DNA of 64,000 nucleotides from Poriferisodalis sp964484385 (GTDB lineage Bacteria; Actinomycetota; Acidimicrobiia; Acidimicrobiales; Poriferisodalaceae), in the NCBI GenBank assembly GCA_964484385.1, contig CAZAFV010000006.1:1-64000 (forward strand), in the 5' to 3' direction. Each line of letters starts with the position of its first letter. Positions within the stretch are counted from its first letter, which is position 1. The notes under the pieces were generated by a model that was not told the DNA's origin, ran no database searches, and saw only the letters and a program-made list of their open reading frames with translations. The position numbers and the translations under genes were made by a program. This document shows, in pieces, positions 32,713-43,000 of the stretch.

Positions 32713-33249
32713 TCAGGCTCGGTGGCGCGACAGGTTCAGCAGCACACCGACGAGCACGAACACGCTGCCGGCCATGTAGGGGATCGACACGAACCCGAAC
32801 TCCCACGCGTACCGCACGGCGCACGGGCTCGTGATGCTGCACGTCGTGGCACCTTCCAGATCCGGGAAATGCTGCAGCAGGTAGTGCCACGTCGACATCG
32901 CAGCGCCCGCCAGGCACATCGGCAGCCCGTACAGGTGAACCCCACGGTCTCGCCGCAACCAGCCCACCACCAGCACCAGCGCCAGCGGATACATGGCGAT
33001 GCGCTGGAACCAGCACCAGCGGCACGGCTCCAGATGCGCGATCTCCGACAGGTACAGCGAACCGAGCGTGGCACCCACAGCCAACAGTGCCGCAACCCCC
33101 ACCACCGCCCGGGCACCGACAACCGCCGCCCCGCGGGCGTCCGAGCCGCGCCCACGTCGCCGCACGGCCGCCGCCACGAGGCCCAGCGAGGCGACATTGC
33201 ACGCCAGCGCGGCCACCGCGAACAGCCGGAGCATCTGATCCAACGACAC
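32713..33249 (-). CDS. DsbB-family disulfide bond formation protein
   Basis: The product is 178 aa with four hydrophobic segments. The first extracytoplasmic loop has CRWC in HLEPCRWCWFQRIAMYP, with the conserved Arg that binds quinone. The second loop has the cysteine pair in CSITSPCAVRYAWEFGFVSIP. These are the two redox pairs of DsbB/BdbC. The protein would re-oxidise a thioredoxin-like partner by passing electrons to quinone. No DsbA is next to it. It is followed on the same strand by the DM13 gene. Confidence 0.9.
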   Translation of the reverse strand: MSLDQMLRLFAVAALACNVASLGLVAAAVRRRGRGSDARGAAVVGARAVVGVAALLAVGATLGSLYLSEIAHLEPCRWCWFQRIAMYPLALVLVVGWLRRDRGVHLYGLPMCLAGAAMSTWHYLLQHFPDLEGATTCSITSPCAVRYAWEFGFVSIPYMAGSVFVLVGVLLNLSRHRA

Positions 33250-33362
33250 CGTCGCTCAGCGTGCCAGACGAACTCCCCGGCCAGCAACGCCAAACGTCAC
33301 CCAGCGACGGAGGCGGCCCGGAACCGATGCTCAGATGCAATCCGAACGCAAGCAGGCGTGAC

Positions 33363-35036
33363 TCAACGATCCGACTGGCCCGCCCGGCTCATCGGAATCC
33401 ACAGCGACATGAACCCCACGCTGGCGGCAATCAAGAAGAACACGAGCGCCCGCTGGTAGTAGATCAGCGAAGCCGCACCGGAGTCTTCAGTGAGCACCGC
33501 AAAGAGCGCCGCTATGCCGATCGCCGCGGACGCATAGCGCAGCGTGTTGAACAGCCCGCTGACTTCCCCGAAGTACTTCTCGGGCACCGCCTTGAGCGCC
33601 ACGCTGTTGAGCAGCGGCACGCACATGCCCCAGCCCAAGCCAAACAGGGCGATGCTGGGCGCCATGACGAACCAGTAATTCGGCGTGGTCCCCAACGTCA
33701 GCACCATCCAGCCGACGGAGGCGATCTGCATTGCCGAGCCGGTCCGGCAGAAGCCGACCGCGTTCCAGCGTTCGCCCAAGCGGCTGAACGTGATGGTGGA
33801 GAAGCCCGCAGCGATCGGCCCGAGCGTCAGCGCCAGCCCGACCTTTGCCACGCCGTAGCTCCACACGTTGAGCAGGAACAACGGCCACAGCAGCCACAGC
33901 GACTGCGACGAGAGGCCGACGAGGAAGTTGGCCAGCTGCGTCACCCACACGTTGCGCCGACGGAACAGGTGCAGGTTCAGCAACGGTTCCTGATGGCGCA
34001 GTGAATTGAAGACGAAGATCGCGAGCGCCACCACACCGATGCCCCCGAGGGCCAGTGCGACAGGTGAGAGCAAGCCCCAGTCTTTGCCCTGCATGAGCGG
34101 CGTCACGATTGCCAGCAGTGCCACCGTGCCGGCGGTCGCGCCCACGATGTCGAGCCGCTGATGCTTCGGCGGTGTCGGCTGTTCTCGCAGTACGCGCCAG
34201 CCCACGACGAACAGCAGCGCAGCAATCGGAGCGCTCACGAAATACAGCACGCGCCAACCCGCTGCGGCCAGCATCAGCGTGGATACCTGGGGTGCAATCG
34301 CGGCGGCCAGCGGCCCTGATGCCGACCAGAGGCCCACCGCGGTTGTTCGTCTCGACTCGGGGAACAACGGCAGCACAAGACTCAGCGACGCCGGAAGGAT
34401 CGCTGCACCGCTGATTGCCTGCAGCACTCGGGCCATGTTCAGCGTCCACACCGTGGGCGCGATGGCGGAGAACACCGCAGACAGCGCGAACAGCGCCAGC
34501 CCGATCTGGAAGATGCGCTTGCGGCCGATCCTGTCGGCGAGACGTCCGGCCAGCGGCAGGAACGCAGCCGTGCCGATCATGAACCCGGCGATGCCCCAGC
34601 CCACGTCGGAGGCCGTTGCGCCGGAGAAGCTGTCTCGGATCGAGTCGAGCGCCAAGTTGGAAGCCGTGCTGTTGAAACCGACCAGCACCGTTCCCAGCGA
34701 CGCCACAGTGAGCGCCCGCCAAGCTCGGCCCGACACCGCTTCGCGAACTCGTGGAGACGCCGGCGGCACCTGTCGATCAGCAGCGGCGATGGGGCGAGCT
34801 GCCGTGGCCGACCGAACTGCAGAGGCCGGACGGGGTGCCGCGGCGGGACGGGGTGCCGTGGACAGGCCGTTTTGCTGACCCGTCTCGACATCGCGACGCT
34901 CGATGACCGGGGTATCCGCCGACCTGACTCGGGAACCCACCGGCTCACCCGACTCGGCCGGAGCGCCTGACCCAGCTCGTCCGACCTGCGGGACGCGCGC
35001 CAGATCAACCTGACCTGGTTCGACCTCGTTCCGCAC
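33363..35036 (-). CDS. MFS transporter (DHA2-type)
   Basis: The product is 557 aa from a GTG at 35036. The first ~100 residues are disordered and rich in Ala, Arg and Pro, so the real start may be downstream; no clear internal ribosome binding site decides this. Roughly fourteen hydrophobic segments follow. The MFS motif A appears as GRLADRIGRKRIFQIGL after TM2, and GLWSASGPLAAAIAPQVS after TM4 resembles motif C. This is the drug:H+ antiporter-2 group with 14 TM segments. There is no local regulator, and enoyl-CoA hydratase lies 62 bp upstream on the same strand. Confidence 0.88.
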   Translation of the reverse strand: MRNEVEPGQVDLARVPQVGRAGSGAPAESGEPVGSRVRSADTPVIERRDVETGQQNGLSTAPRPAAAPRPASAVRSATAARPIAAADRQVPPASPRVREAVSGRAWRALTVASLGTVLVGFNSTASNLALDSIRDSFSGATASDVGWGIAGFMIGTAAFLPLAGRLADRIGRKRIFQIGLALFALSAVFSAIAPTVWTLNMARVLQAISGAAILPASLSLVLPLFPESRRTTAVGLWSASGPLAAAIAPQVSTLMLAAAGWRVLYFVSAPIAALLFVVGWRVLREQPTPPKHQRLDIVGATAGTVALLAIVTPLMQGKDWGLLSPVALALGGIGVVALAIFVFNSLRHQEPLLNLHLFRRRNVWVTQLANFLVGLSSQSLWLLWPLFLLNVWSYGVAKVGLALTLGPIAAGFSTITFSRLGERWNAVGFCRTGSAMQIASVGWMVLTLGTTPNYWFVMAPSIALFGLGWGMCVPLLNSVALKAVPEKYFGEVSGLFNTLRYASAAIGIAALFAVLTEDSGAASLIYYQRALVFFLIAASVGFMSLWIPMSRAGQSDR

Positions 35037-35098
35037 CCGTACCAGCGTACGGCTCGGCCAGCGCCGCCAATCGCAGAAATCGAATGGTTGTTAGAGGA

Positions 35099-35932
35099 TC
35101 AACGACCGTGGAACACGGGCTCGCGCTTCTCCACGAAGGCCTGCGCCGCTTCCTTGTGGTCGTCGGTCTGACCGGTGTGGATGTGGTGCGCGGCCTCCAT
35201 GTCCAAGCACTCGCCCATGTCGCCATGAACTGCCCGGTTCAGGTTCTCCTTCATGTACCGGTACGCCACGGTCGGGCCGCTGGCCAGACGCCTTGCGATC
35301 GCTCCCACCTCGTCCATCAGGCTCTCCGCGGGGAACACGCCGTTCACCAAGCCCAGCGACATCGCCTGATCCATATCGACCCGGTCGGACAGGAAGTACA
35401 GCTCGCGCGCCTTGGCCGAGCCGATCAGCCGCGACATGAACCACGTGCCGCCATAGTCGCCGCTGAACCCCACCCGGGCAAACGCCGTGGTCATGATCGC
35501 GTTGGGCGCCGCATACCGCAGGTCACACGCCAGCGCCATCGACAGGCCCGCACCGGCAGCCGCCCCAGGCAGCGCCGCAATAGTCGGCTTGGGCATCTCG
35601 TACAGCTTCCCCGAGGTATCGCGCTGGTTGCGGCGCTGGTTGTGCACCCGGGCGTCGTACTGCAGCGGGCTGCCGCCGCCCTCGCCGCCTGCCGCCGCCA
35701 TGCCCTTCACATCGCCGCCGGCACAGAACGCACCGCCGGCGCCGGTGAGCACCAGCGCCCCCACGTCGGAAGCCGTCTCGGCGTCGGCAAGCGCCGCGAC
35801 CAAGCCGTCCAGCATCGGCGTCGACATCGCATTGCGACGGTCAGGACGGTTCAGCGTGATCGTCATCACACCGTCGGTCACCTCGACAGCGATGTCGTCG
35901 GTTCCGGTGTCGAAGATTCGGTCAGCCATCAT
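35099..35932 (-). CDS. Enoyl-CoA hydratase/isomerase-family protein
   Basis: The product is 277 aa. It has the crotonase marks: TITLNRPDRRNAMSTPMLD, GALVLTGAGGAFCAGGDVKG (first oxyanion loop) and PKPTIAALPGAAAGAGLSMA (second loop). GFSGDYGGTWFMSRLIG places Asp-Tyr where true hydratases have catalytic Glu, so isomerase or thioesterase-like chemistry is possible. It carries a Gly-rich insert near residue 85 (AAAGGEGGGSPLQ). It lies between the HtrA gene and the MFS gene on the same strand. Confidence 0.9.
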   Translation of the reverse strand: MMADRIFDTGTDDIAVEVTDGVMTITLNRPDRRNAMSTPMLDGLVAALADAETASDVGALVLTGAGGAFCAGGDVKGMAAAGGEGGGSPLQYDARVHNQRRNQRDTSGKLYEMPKPTIAALPGAAAGAGLSMALACDLRYAAPNAIMTTAFARVGFSGDYGGTWFMSRLIGSAKARELYFLSDRVDMDQAMSLGLVNGVFPAESLMDEVGAIARRLASGPTVAYRYMKENLNRAVHGDMGECLDMEAAHHIHTGQTDDHKEAAQAFVEKREPVFHGR

Positions 35933-36004
35933 GTTCTCCTTGCGGATGTGTTGAGTCGGCAGCCAGCCCCCGCAGTATCGCGAACCGCTGTGACACGCGC
36001 CGGA

Positions 36005-37591
36005 TCACCCCTCGGCGTCGTCGGGCACGAACGAACCCAGCTCCACCTGGACCTGCCTGAGTTTGCCGTCGTTGCCGATCACACCGATCTCGACCTGATC
36101 CCCCGGCAGCCTCGCCAGAATCTCCACCACGAGGTCGTTGCTCGTGCGAATCTCCACGCCCTCGAACCCGACGATCACATCACCGGGCTCGATGCCTGCC
36201 CGATCGGCGGCCCCGCCGGCCTCGACGCCCACCACCAGCGCTCCAAAGGTGACCTGCGGCAGCAGCTCGATGCCGGCGAACTCATCGTCGGGATCCGGCC
36301 CCGGCTCCACGGTCTCCGGGCCGCCGTCGTCAAGCTCTCCGCCCGGATCATCGGGTTCTTCCGGTGCCTCGTTGGCGGCAATGAAGTCCTCGACCGACGT
36401 GATGCGCACACCAAGATACGCCTTCGCCTGCACCACACCCTCGAGCAGTTGATCGATGATCGGGCGGGCGTGGTCAATCGAGATGGCGTAGCCGATGCCT
36501 TCGGCGAAACCGGCGCGGATCGCAGTGTTGACACCGATGACCTCGCCCGCGGCGTTCACCAGCGGCCCGCCGGAGTTGCCTGGGTTGATGGCCGCATCCG
36601 TCTGGATGAGCCGTACCAGCCTCGTGTTGTCCGACAGCGTGATGTCGCGGTTGAGTCCGGACACGATGCCTGCGGTGACGGTGGGTTCGCCGACGATGCC
36701 GAAGGCGTTGCCAATGGCGATCACCTCGTCGCCGACCTCCACGCCTTCGGTGGAACCGAGACGAACCGCCGACAACCCGTCGCGGTCAACCTTCAGCACC
36801 GCGAGGTCGCGCGTTGGGTCGCTGGCTACGACCTCGGCAGGCACGAGCTCGCCGCCAAACAGGCGCACCGCCACCGTTTCGGCATCTCGGACCACGTGCT
36901 CGTTGGTGACGATATGGCCATCGGCCGCCACGACGAAGCCCGAGCCGCCGCCGTCCGGGTTCTCCTCGGTCGGGGTCTTCACGATGACGACGGACTCCTG
37001 TACCGCATCGAGAACCGCCTTGACATTGATGCCTTCGATGCGGCTTCCGAGCGGCGAGCCCGGCTGGTCCGACTCGCCGGCCAGCATGCGCGCCCACGCC
37101 TCAGCGAGCGTGTCGGGGTCGAGATCGATCGCCCCAGAGCTTGAGTCAGAATTACCGGATCCGGCACCGCCGAAGAGGTTGGAGTTGGCGAGCACCTGGC
37201 TCCAGAAGTCGGCATCGCCCGTGGACCCTTCGGGGGGCTGTATGCCGCTCGCCTCGACCTCGTCGCTCAGTGGTGGCGCCACCGTCGGTGCCGACGAATC
37301 CGGCTGCGAGGGAGACTGCTGCGTGTCGTCGTCGGGCTTCGGAGCCTCCGGGGAGACCTCCGCCGTCGGCGCGGCAGTGTCAGGGCCGTCGTCGCCGGCC
37401 AGCACGATGATCAACAGCAACCCGGCCACCAGCGCCCCGATGAGCGCACCCACCGCACCCGCTATACCGACCAGCAGGCACCCCGGCCGCCTTGATTCAG
37501 GCGACTCGGCCGCGATTTCCTGACCTGCCTCCTCCGCGGGGAAAGCTGTCGCCTCGTCTGCTGGTTCGACGGGCAGATCCGGTTCAGCCAT
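36005..37591 (-). CDS. Membrane-anchored HtrA-type serine protease with PDZ domain
   Basis: The product is 528 aa. A cytoplasmic acidic start of about 36 residues leads to one TM segment (CLLVGIAGAVGALIGALVAG). An acidic Pro/Ser linker follows, then a trypsin-like domain. The triad is His in IVTNEHVV, Asp in SDPTRDLAVLK and Ser in NPGNSGGPLVN. The PDZ domain is at about 430-515 (VGVEAGGAADRAGIEPGDVI). An acidic stretch (EAPEEPDDPGGELDDGGPET) lies between the two. It probably works in extracytoplasmic protein quality control. Its ATG overlaps the stop of the phosphotransferase gene by one base. Confidence 0.92.
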   Translation of the reverse strand: MAEPDLPVEPADEATAFPAEEAGQEIAAESPESRRPGCLLVGIAGAVGALIGALVAGLLLIIVLAGDDGPDTAAPTAEVSPEAPKPDDDTQQSPSQPDSSAPTVAPPLSDEVEASGIQPPEGSTGDADFWSQVLANSNLFGGAGSGNSDSSSGAIDLDPDTLAEAWARMLAGESDQPGSPLGSRIEGINVKAVLDAVQESVVIVKTPTEENPDGGGSGFVVAADGHIVTNEHVVRDAETVAVRLFGGELVPAEVVASDPTRDLAVLKVDRDGLSAVRLGSTEGVEVGDEVIAIGNAFGIVGEPTVTAGIVSGLNRDITLSDNTRLVRLIQTDAAINPGNSGGPLVNAAGEVIGVNTAIRAGFAEGIGYAISIDHARPIIDQLLEGVVQAKAYLGVRITSVEDFIAANEAPEEPDDPGGELDDGGPETVEPGPDPDDEFAGIELLPQVTFGALVVGVEAGGAADRAGIEPGDVIVGFEGVEIRTSNDLVVEILARLPGDQVEIGVIGNDGKLRQVQVELGSFVPDDAEG

Positions 37592-38625
37592 CAGCGAACG
37601 GCGAGGCGTTCGGCTGCGCTGGTCGACAAGAAATCGACGTTCTCACGGAACTGATCGGTGTCGGCTTCCTCGGTGTCAGCCATCACGCCACGCAGGTACC
37701 GGTTGAGCACGCCCTCCGATATAGCAGCCAGACGCCAGTACGAGAACGCGCGGTAGTAGTCGACCTGCGACAGGTCGCGCCCCGACGCATCGGCGTACCA
37801 ATCCAGCATCTGGCTGCGGGAAGCGAATCCGCCCGCCTGCGTGGGCGCCGAGGAGCCCGCCGACACCTCATCGGGCGACACCCAGTTGTTCATCAGGTAG
37901 CCCACATCGGCCATGGGGTCGCCGAGCGTGCACAGCTCCCAGTCGAGCACCGCAACGATGTCGCCGGAACCCGACAACATGTTCCCCAGCCGGTAATCGC
38001 CATGGACGATCGCCGAGCCGACCTGCTCAGGCTTGCGAGCCTCCAGCTCCGCAGCGACCTCGTCCATGATCGGCAGCTCACGGGTCTTCGACTGCTCCCA
38101 CTGGCGCTTCCAGCGACGCAGCTGCCGCCCCAGGTAGTCCTCCCGCCGCCCGAGATCGCCGAGCCCCACATCGTCGGGCTCAATCGCATGCAGCAGGGCC
38201 AGCACATCAGCAACTCGGCGGCTCAGCGGCACCCGCTCGCCGTCAGGCACCAGCGCCGACTCATCCGCCGAATGCAGCACCGCTCCCTCCTCGTAGCTCA
38301 TGACATAGAACGGCGCCTCGTTCACGGTCTCATCCGCGCACAGCGCGATCGCCCGGGGCACCGGCACCTCGGTCTGCCCCACACCCGAGATGATCTTGTG
38401 CTCCCGACCCATGTCGTGCGCCGTGGCCAGCACATGGCCCAGCGGCGGCCGCCGCAGCACCACCGACGAGCCGTCGCCGCAGTGCACCCGGTACGTCAGG
38501 TTCGAATGCCCGCCGGCAATCAGCTCGAAGCGCAGCGGTTGAGCAGCCTGCGGCACATGGGCGGCGAACCACTCGCTGACCGCAGGGGCATCGATGCCCG
38601 TCGGCACCTCACCGTCAGCCGACAT
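37591..38625 (-). CDS. Phosphotransferase-fold protein (APH family, ACAD10/11-like)
   Basis: The product is 344 aa from the ATG at 38625, one base after the stop of the dehydrogenase gene. Motifs of the aminoglycoside-phosphotransferase/choline-kinase fold are visible: ELIAGGHSNLTYRV, VVLRRPPLGH, IVHGDYRLGNML (catalytic loop HGDYRxxN) and VAVLDWELCTLGDPMADVGY (metal Asp). This subgroup lies with acyl-CoA genes in actinobacteria and is thought to phosphorylate hydroxy-acyl or alcohol substrates. Its context with 3-hydroxyacyl-CoA dehydrogenase fits. It is translationally coupled to htrA downstream. Confidence 0.88.
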   Translation of the reverse strand: MSADGEVPTGIDAPAVSEWFAAHVPQAAQPLRFELIAGGHSNLTYRVHCGDGSSVVLRRPPLGHVLATAHDMGREHKIISGVGQTEVPVPRAIALCADETVNEAPFYVMSYEEGAVLHSADESALVPDGERVPLSRRVADVLALLHAIEPDDVGLGDLGRREDYLGRQLRRWKRQWEQSKTRELPIMDEVAAELEARKPEQVGSAIVHGDYRLGNMLSGSGDIVAVLDWELCTLGDPMADVGYLMNNWVSPDEVSAGSSAPTQAGGFASRSQMLDWYADASGRDLSQVDYYRAFSYWRLAAISEGVLNRYLRGVMADTEEADTDQFRENVDFLSTSAAERLAVR

Positions 38626-38626
38626 G

Positions 38627-39478
38627 TCAGCCGTAGGTGTAGAAGCCCCGGCCGGTCTTGCGCCCGAGCAGCCCGGCGTCGCACATGCGGCTGAGCATCG
38701 GCGGCGGGGCGTAGAGCTGCTCGCGGAACTCCTCATACAGCGACTCGGCCACCGCCAGCGTCGTGTCGAGGCCGATCAGGTCGCACAGGGCCAGCGGGCC
38801 CATCGGGTGGTTGCAGCCCAGCACCATGCCGGCGTCGATGTCTTCGGTCGAAGCGAAGCCCGATTCGAGCATCCGGATGGCCGACAGGATGTAGGGGATC
38901 AGCAGGGCATTCACCACGAACCCCGCCCGGTCCTGGCTGTCCACCACCCGCTTGCCGAGCCGTTCAGAAGCGAACGACCGGCAGCGCTCTGCCGTCTCCT
39001 CAGCGGTCAGCAACGACGAGATGACCTCCACCAGTCCCATCACCGGCACCGGGTTGAAGAAGTGCATGCCGATGACCTGCGACGGTCGATCGGTGGCCAT
39101 GGCCAGCTTCATGATCGGGATGGCCGACGTGTTCGACGCCATCACCGCACCGGGATCGTCGAGCACCTTCGACAGCCGCCCGAACACCTCCAGCTTGGCC
39201 GGCTCAGATTCGACCACCGCTTCGATCACGAACTCACGATCCGCCAGCTCGTCAAGATCCACGCCGAACGACATGGCGCCCAGCGCCGATTCCCGCCCGC
39301 TCTCGTCGAGCTTGCCGGCGTTGACGGCCCGGTTCAGGCTCTTCTCGATGCGGGCCATGCCGGCGGCCAGCGCATCCTCGCTGACCTCCACGATCCTCAC
39401 GTCGCACCCGTTGCGGGCCGCAACCTCGGCGATGCCCGACCCCATCAGGCCGCAGCCCACCACACCGATCTTGTCCAT
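38627..39478 (-). CDS. 3-hydroxybutyryl-CoA dehydrogenase
   Basis: The product is 283 aa, the usual length. The Rossmann motif is GVVGCGLMGSGIAE, the NAD-binding site residues follow in VIEAVVESEPAK and ASNTSAIPI. The catalytic His and Asn regions are GMHFFNPVPVM and DAGMVLGCNHPMGPLALCDL; the C-terminal LGRKTGRGFYTYG is canonical. It oxidises (S)-3-hydroxyacyl-CoA with NAD in beta-oxidation or butyrate-type metabolism. The APH-family gene starts one base after the stop codon, so they are probably one unit. Confidence 0.93.
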   Translation of the reverse strand: MDKIGVVGCGLMGSGIAEVAARNGCDVRIVEVSEDALAAGMARIEKSLNRAVNAGKLDESGRESALGAMSFGVDLDELADREFVIEAVVESEPAKLEVFGRLSKVLDDPGAVMASNTSAIPIMKLAMATDRPSQVIGMHFFNPVPVMGLVEVISSLLTAEETAERCRSFASERLGKRVVDSQDRAGFVVNALLIPYILSAIRMLESGFASTEDIDAGMVLGCNHPMGPLALCDLIGLDTTLAVAESLYEEFREQLYAPPPMLSRMCDAGLLGRKTGRGFYTYG

Positions 39479-39553
39479 GAGCCCCTGCCCTCACTCGACG
39501 CCGTGGGCAATCTACCCGTCGAGGCCCGCTGACTCCGTGGCCGGGGCCCAGTC

Positions 39554-39964
39554 TCAGGATTCGGCCGGCGTGCTCCGGGATCGGCCAATGGCGCCCTGCA
39601 CAGCAGCCACCACCTCGTCGGCGGTGGCACCGGGGGTGAGCACTGCCGCCACGCCCGCCTGCTCCATGGCTTCGAGGTCGCCGTCGGGCACGATGCCGCC
39701 CAGGATGACCGGGATGCTCTCGGCGCCGGCCTCACGCAGGCGCTGCACCACCAGCGGCATCAGCGCCTCGTGCGCACCCGACAGCATCGACACCCCGATG
39801 GCGTCGACGTCTTCGTCGATGGCAGCGGCCACCACGCTCTCGGGCGTCTGGAACAGCCCGGTGTAGATCACCTCGAAGCCGGCGTCGCGCAACATCCGGG
39901 CCACCACCTTGACGCCGCGGTCATGTCCGTCAAGACCGAGCTTGGCAATCAGCACCCGTGACAC
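39554..39964 (-). CDS. Cobalamin (B12)-binding domain protein, methylmalonyl-CoA mutase C-terminal type
   Basis: The product is 136 aa, just the B12 domain. DGHDRG carries Asp12, His14 and Gly17 of the D-x-H-x-x-G motif. IGVSMLSGAHEALMP and VILGGIVPDGD are the following S-x-L and GG motifs. Such stand-alone domains pair with a separate mutase large subunit, but none is in the window. The cyclase gene ends 55 bp upstream and 3-hydroxybutyryl-CoA dehydrogenase starts 75 bp downstream, both on the same strand. Confidence 0.92.
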   Translation of the reverse strand: MSRVLIAKLGLDGHDRGVKVVARMLRDAGFEVIYTGLFQTPESVVAAAIDEDVDAIGVSMLSGAHEALMPLVVQRLREAGAESIPVILGGIVPDGDLEAMEQAGVAAVLTPGATADEVVAAVQGAIGRSRSTPAES

Positions 39965-40019
39965 GGGCCGAGATTACCGGCCTGCCCTGCTGATCTGCCG
40001 TGCCGATCTGCCTTGCCGG

Positions 40020-43000
40020 TCAACTGTCCATCAGTCCGGGGAACGGAATGGCCTCGGGCAGCGGACCGGTGATCACGGGCGCCGCGGCCTCCAAGCCGGC
40101 GGCAAGCCGGAACGCCGTCTCCCAGCCAGTCGGGCGCGCCCCCAGCTGCGCGATCCCCACCTCCGCCTCCGAGCGCAGCGCAGCAGTGTCGGGCGCATCG
40201 AAGCACTCATGACCGATGGCACGGGCCAGCCGCACCACGGTCTGGCTGAGCCGGCTGTCGGTGGCCTCGGTCAGGATCATCACCTGCTCGAACGCCGCCT
40301 CCATCGCCGGCAGGTCGGCATCACGGGCGTGCGCCAGCGCCCGTGCCACCAGGGCATTGCGCACGTCGACGTAGGTGCCGGTGCCGCTGGCCATGGCGAA
40401 GCGCGACTGCTCGAGTGCGTCCACCGTGCGCCCGGCGGCGGCATAGGCGATGGCGAGACACGAGTGCAGGTAGGTCGACGGCAAATCCGCAGTGGGAACG
40501 GCCTCGAGCGCAGCAATGGCGTCCTCCGCCTGACCGAGCTGCGCCAGCGCAAGCCCCAGCGAGACGTCGAGATCACGCTGGCCGATCACTGCGGTCTGGT
40601 CGGGCCCCCGTCCCGGCTCGCGCGGCCGCTGATCAGCCGACTGCTCCCAGCCGGCACGGGCCAGATCCTCGCTGACCATCTCGGGCTGGCCCATCTGCAC
40701 CGCGGCGCCTGCCCGCACCGCCCGGGCGAATCCCTCCAGCGGCTGGCCCGGCATGTCATTGGCCCGCTGCAGGCATTCGGCCAGCATCGCCCGGCTGCGC
40801 TGCAGCTCGCCGACGGCCGCGTAGGCCCGGCCCAGCAGCCCCATCGCCTGCACCTCGCCGAAATCGCTGTGCACGTCGCGGAACACCTGCTCGGCAGCCT
40901 TGGCCCGCTCGACGGCGTCTGCGGCCCGGCCCGACCACAGGCTGAGCGACCCCAGCAGCAGGTCCATCATGGCCTCGGTGAAACGCTCGCCCCGCTCGTG
41001 GGCGATGGCATGCACCGACGTGGCCAGCTCCTCGGCCTCGTCACGGTCGCCGGCATGGAAGCGCAGGAACGCGAGCAGCCCTTCGGCCGTCGCCAAGCCG
41101 ACCGTGTCACCCAGATCGCCGAACCGTTCGATGGCGGTGGTGATGCGATCGCCGGCCTCTTCGATCAAGCCCTGCTCGAACGACAGCCACGCAAGATTCT
41201 GCAAGCACCACGCCACGCCGCTCTCGTCGCCCAAGTGCCCGAACGTTCCGTTGGCCTCGTTGATGTAGCGGTCGGCCCGGGCGTACTCGCCGGCTCGCAG
41301 CGAGGCCAGCCCCCGCAGCCGCAGCGACTCGGCCGCCTCGCGCACCTCGCCCAGCGTGCGGAACTGGTCGAGCGCGTCGGCCAGCAGCTTGTCGGCCGCC
41401 GTGTGCTCGTCGCCGGCCAGCGCCACCTCGCCCAGCACCCGCAGCCCATGAGCCGCCGCGAGCCGGTTGCCGTTCAGCGTTGCGAGGGCTCGGGCCAGCT
41501 CGGCGTCGGCATGGGCGCCGTGCAGCTCCCCCAGCCGCAGGCGTGCCGCCGCCCGGCCCAGCGCCATGTCGATGAGGCGCGGGTCGGCATCGCCGAGCAT
41601 CTCGATGGCGCGCCGGTAGAACTGCGCCGCGGCGTAGTGGCTGTCTCGGGCCGCGGCCCACTTGCCGGCACGGCCCAGCCACTCGATGGCCACCTCGGTC
41701 ATGCCGCCCTCGAACGACTCAGGATCTGCAGCGGTCTTGCTGGCTCCGGGCTGACCGGCGTCGGCCCCCATCTCCACCGCCGAGGCGAAGTGATCCGCGA
41801 TCACGCCCACCGAGTCGCTGGCAGGGTCGTCGCGGTTCTGCGCCAGCCACAGCGCGACGTCGAGATGCCGTTCAGCCCGGTCGGTCTTGGTCAGCATGCT
41901 GTAGGCCACGTCGCGCACCACGTCGCTGCGGAACGTCCAGACATCTGCCTCGCTGGTGAAGATGTCCTTGTCGACCAGCCGCTGGAAGGTGGCGGAGTCG
42001 CTCTCGGCACTGGTGTCGGGATTGGTGGCCGCCGTCATCTCGAGCAGCTCGCTGGTCGAGCCGCCGCCGCCGAGCACCGATGCGGCGTCCACCAGCCGCC
42101 GCTCGGGCGAGCTCAGCGTGTCGAGACGGGCCGCAACCAGTCCGCGCAGCGTGTCGGGCATCTCGGCCAGCGATCGTTCCTCGTGATCCGGGCGAGCACC
42201 AGGACCCACCACGCCCGACTCACGCAGCAGCACGCACATCTCCTCCAGGAAGAACGGGTTGCCGCCGCTGCGCTCGTAGAGCTGATCGGCCAGGTAGGCG
42301 GGGGCGCTGCCGCCCAGCAGCTCGGCGGCCAGCTCGGCGGTGGCCTCGCGGCTCAGCGGATCCAGGTTCAGCACCACCGTGCTGTGGCGACCCGGCGGCA
42401 CCGTCCAGCGCTGCTCGTCGACGTTCCAGCGGGCCGTGGTGATGACCACGAACGGCTGGTTGGCCAGTGCTGCCAGCAGCTGCTCGAGCACGCTGAGCAG
42501 CCGCTCTTCGGCCCAATGCACGTCGCTCAGCAGCAGCACGACGGGCTGGCGACGCGTCATCGCTCCCAGGAAGCGGCGCAGGGAGCGGAAGGTGGCCTCG
42601 GCGCGCCATTCGATCTCGGCGGGGTCGCCGCTGCCCACCCGGCCCAGCACGGCGAGCACCACGTCGGTGATCTCGTCGATCTCCTCGTAGTTGACGATCT
42701 GGCTCTCGCCGCTGTTGTTCGTGGGCCGCAGCACGTCGGCCACCAGCGACGAGATGCGCCGGGTGGCCTGCACGGTCGAGTCGCCGGCGTTCACCCCTGC
42801 TGCGGTCGCGATGGCATCGCCCAGGCAGCGCAGCGGGTTGGTCTCGTCGTAGGGCAGCGCCATGCTCTCGAGCACCATCGCTTCATGGCGTTCGGTGGCG
42901 CCGTGCGCGGCTTCACGGGCGAGGCGCGTCTTGCCCATGCCGGCCTCGCCCACGATCTGGCACAGCCCCGCGCGGCGGCGGGCCACTGCGGTGTCGATCG

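Noticed and set aside
35084..37144. Long plus-strand open frame across the hydratase and protease genes
   Set aside because: It spans two clear minus-strand genes and the gap between them; no family match.
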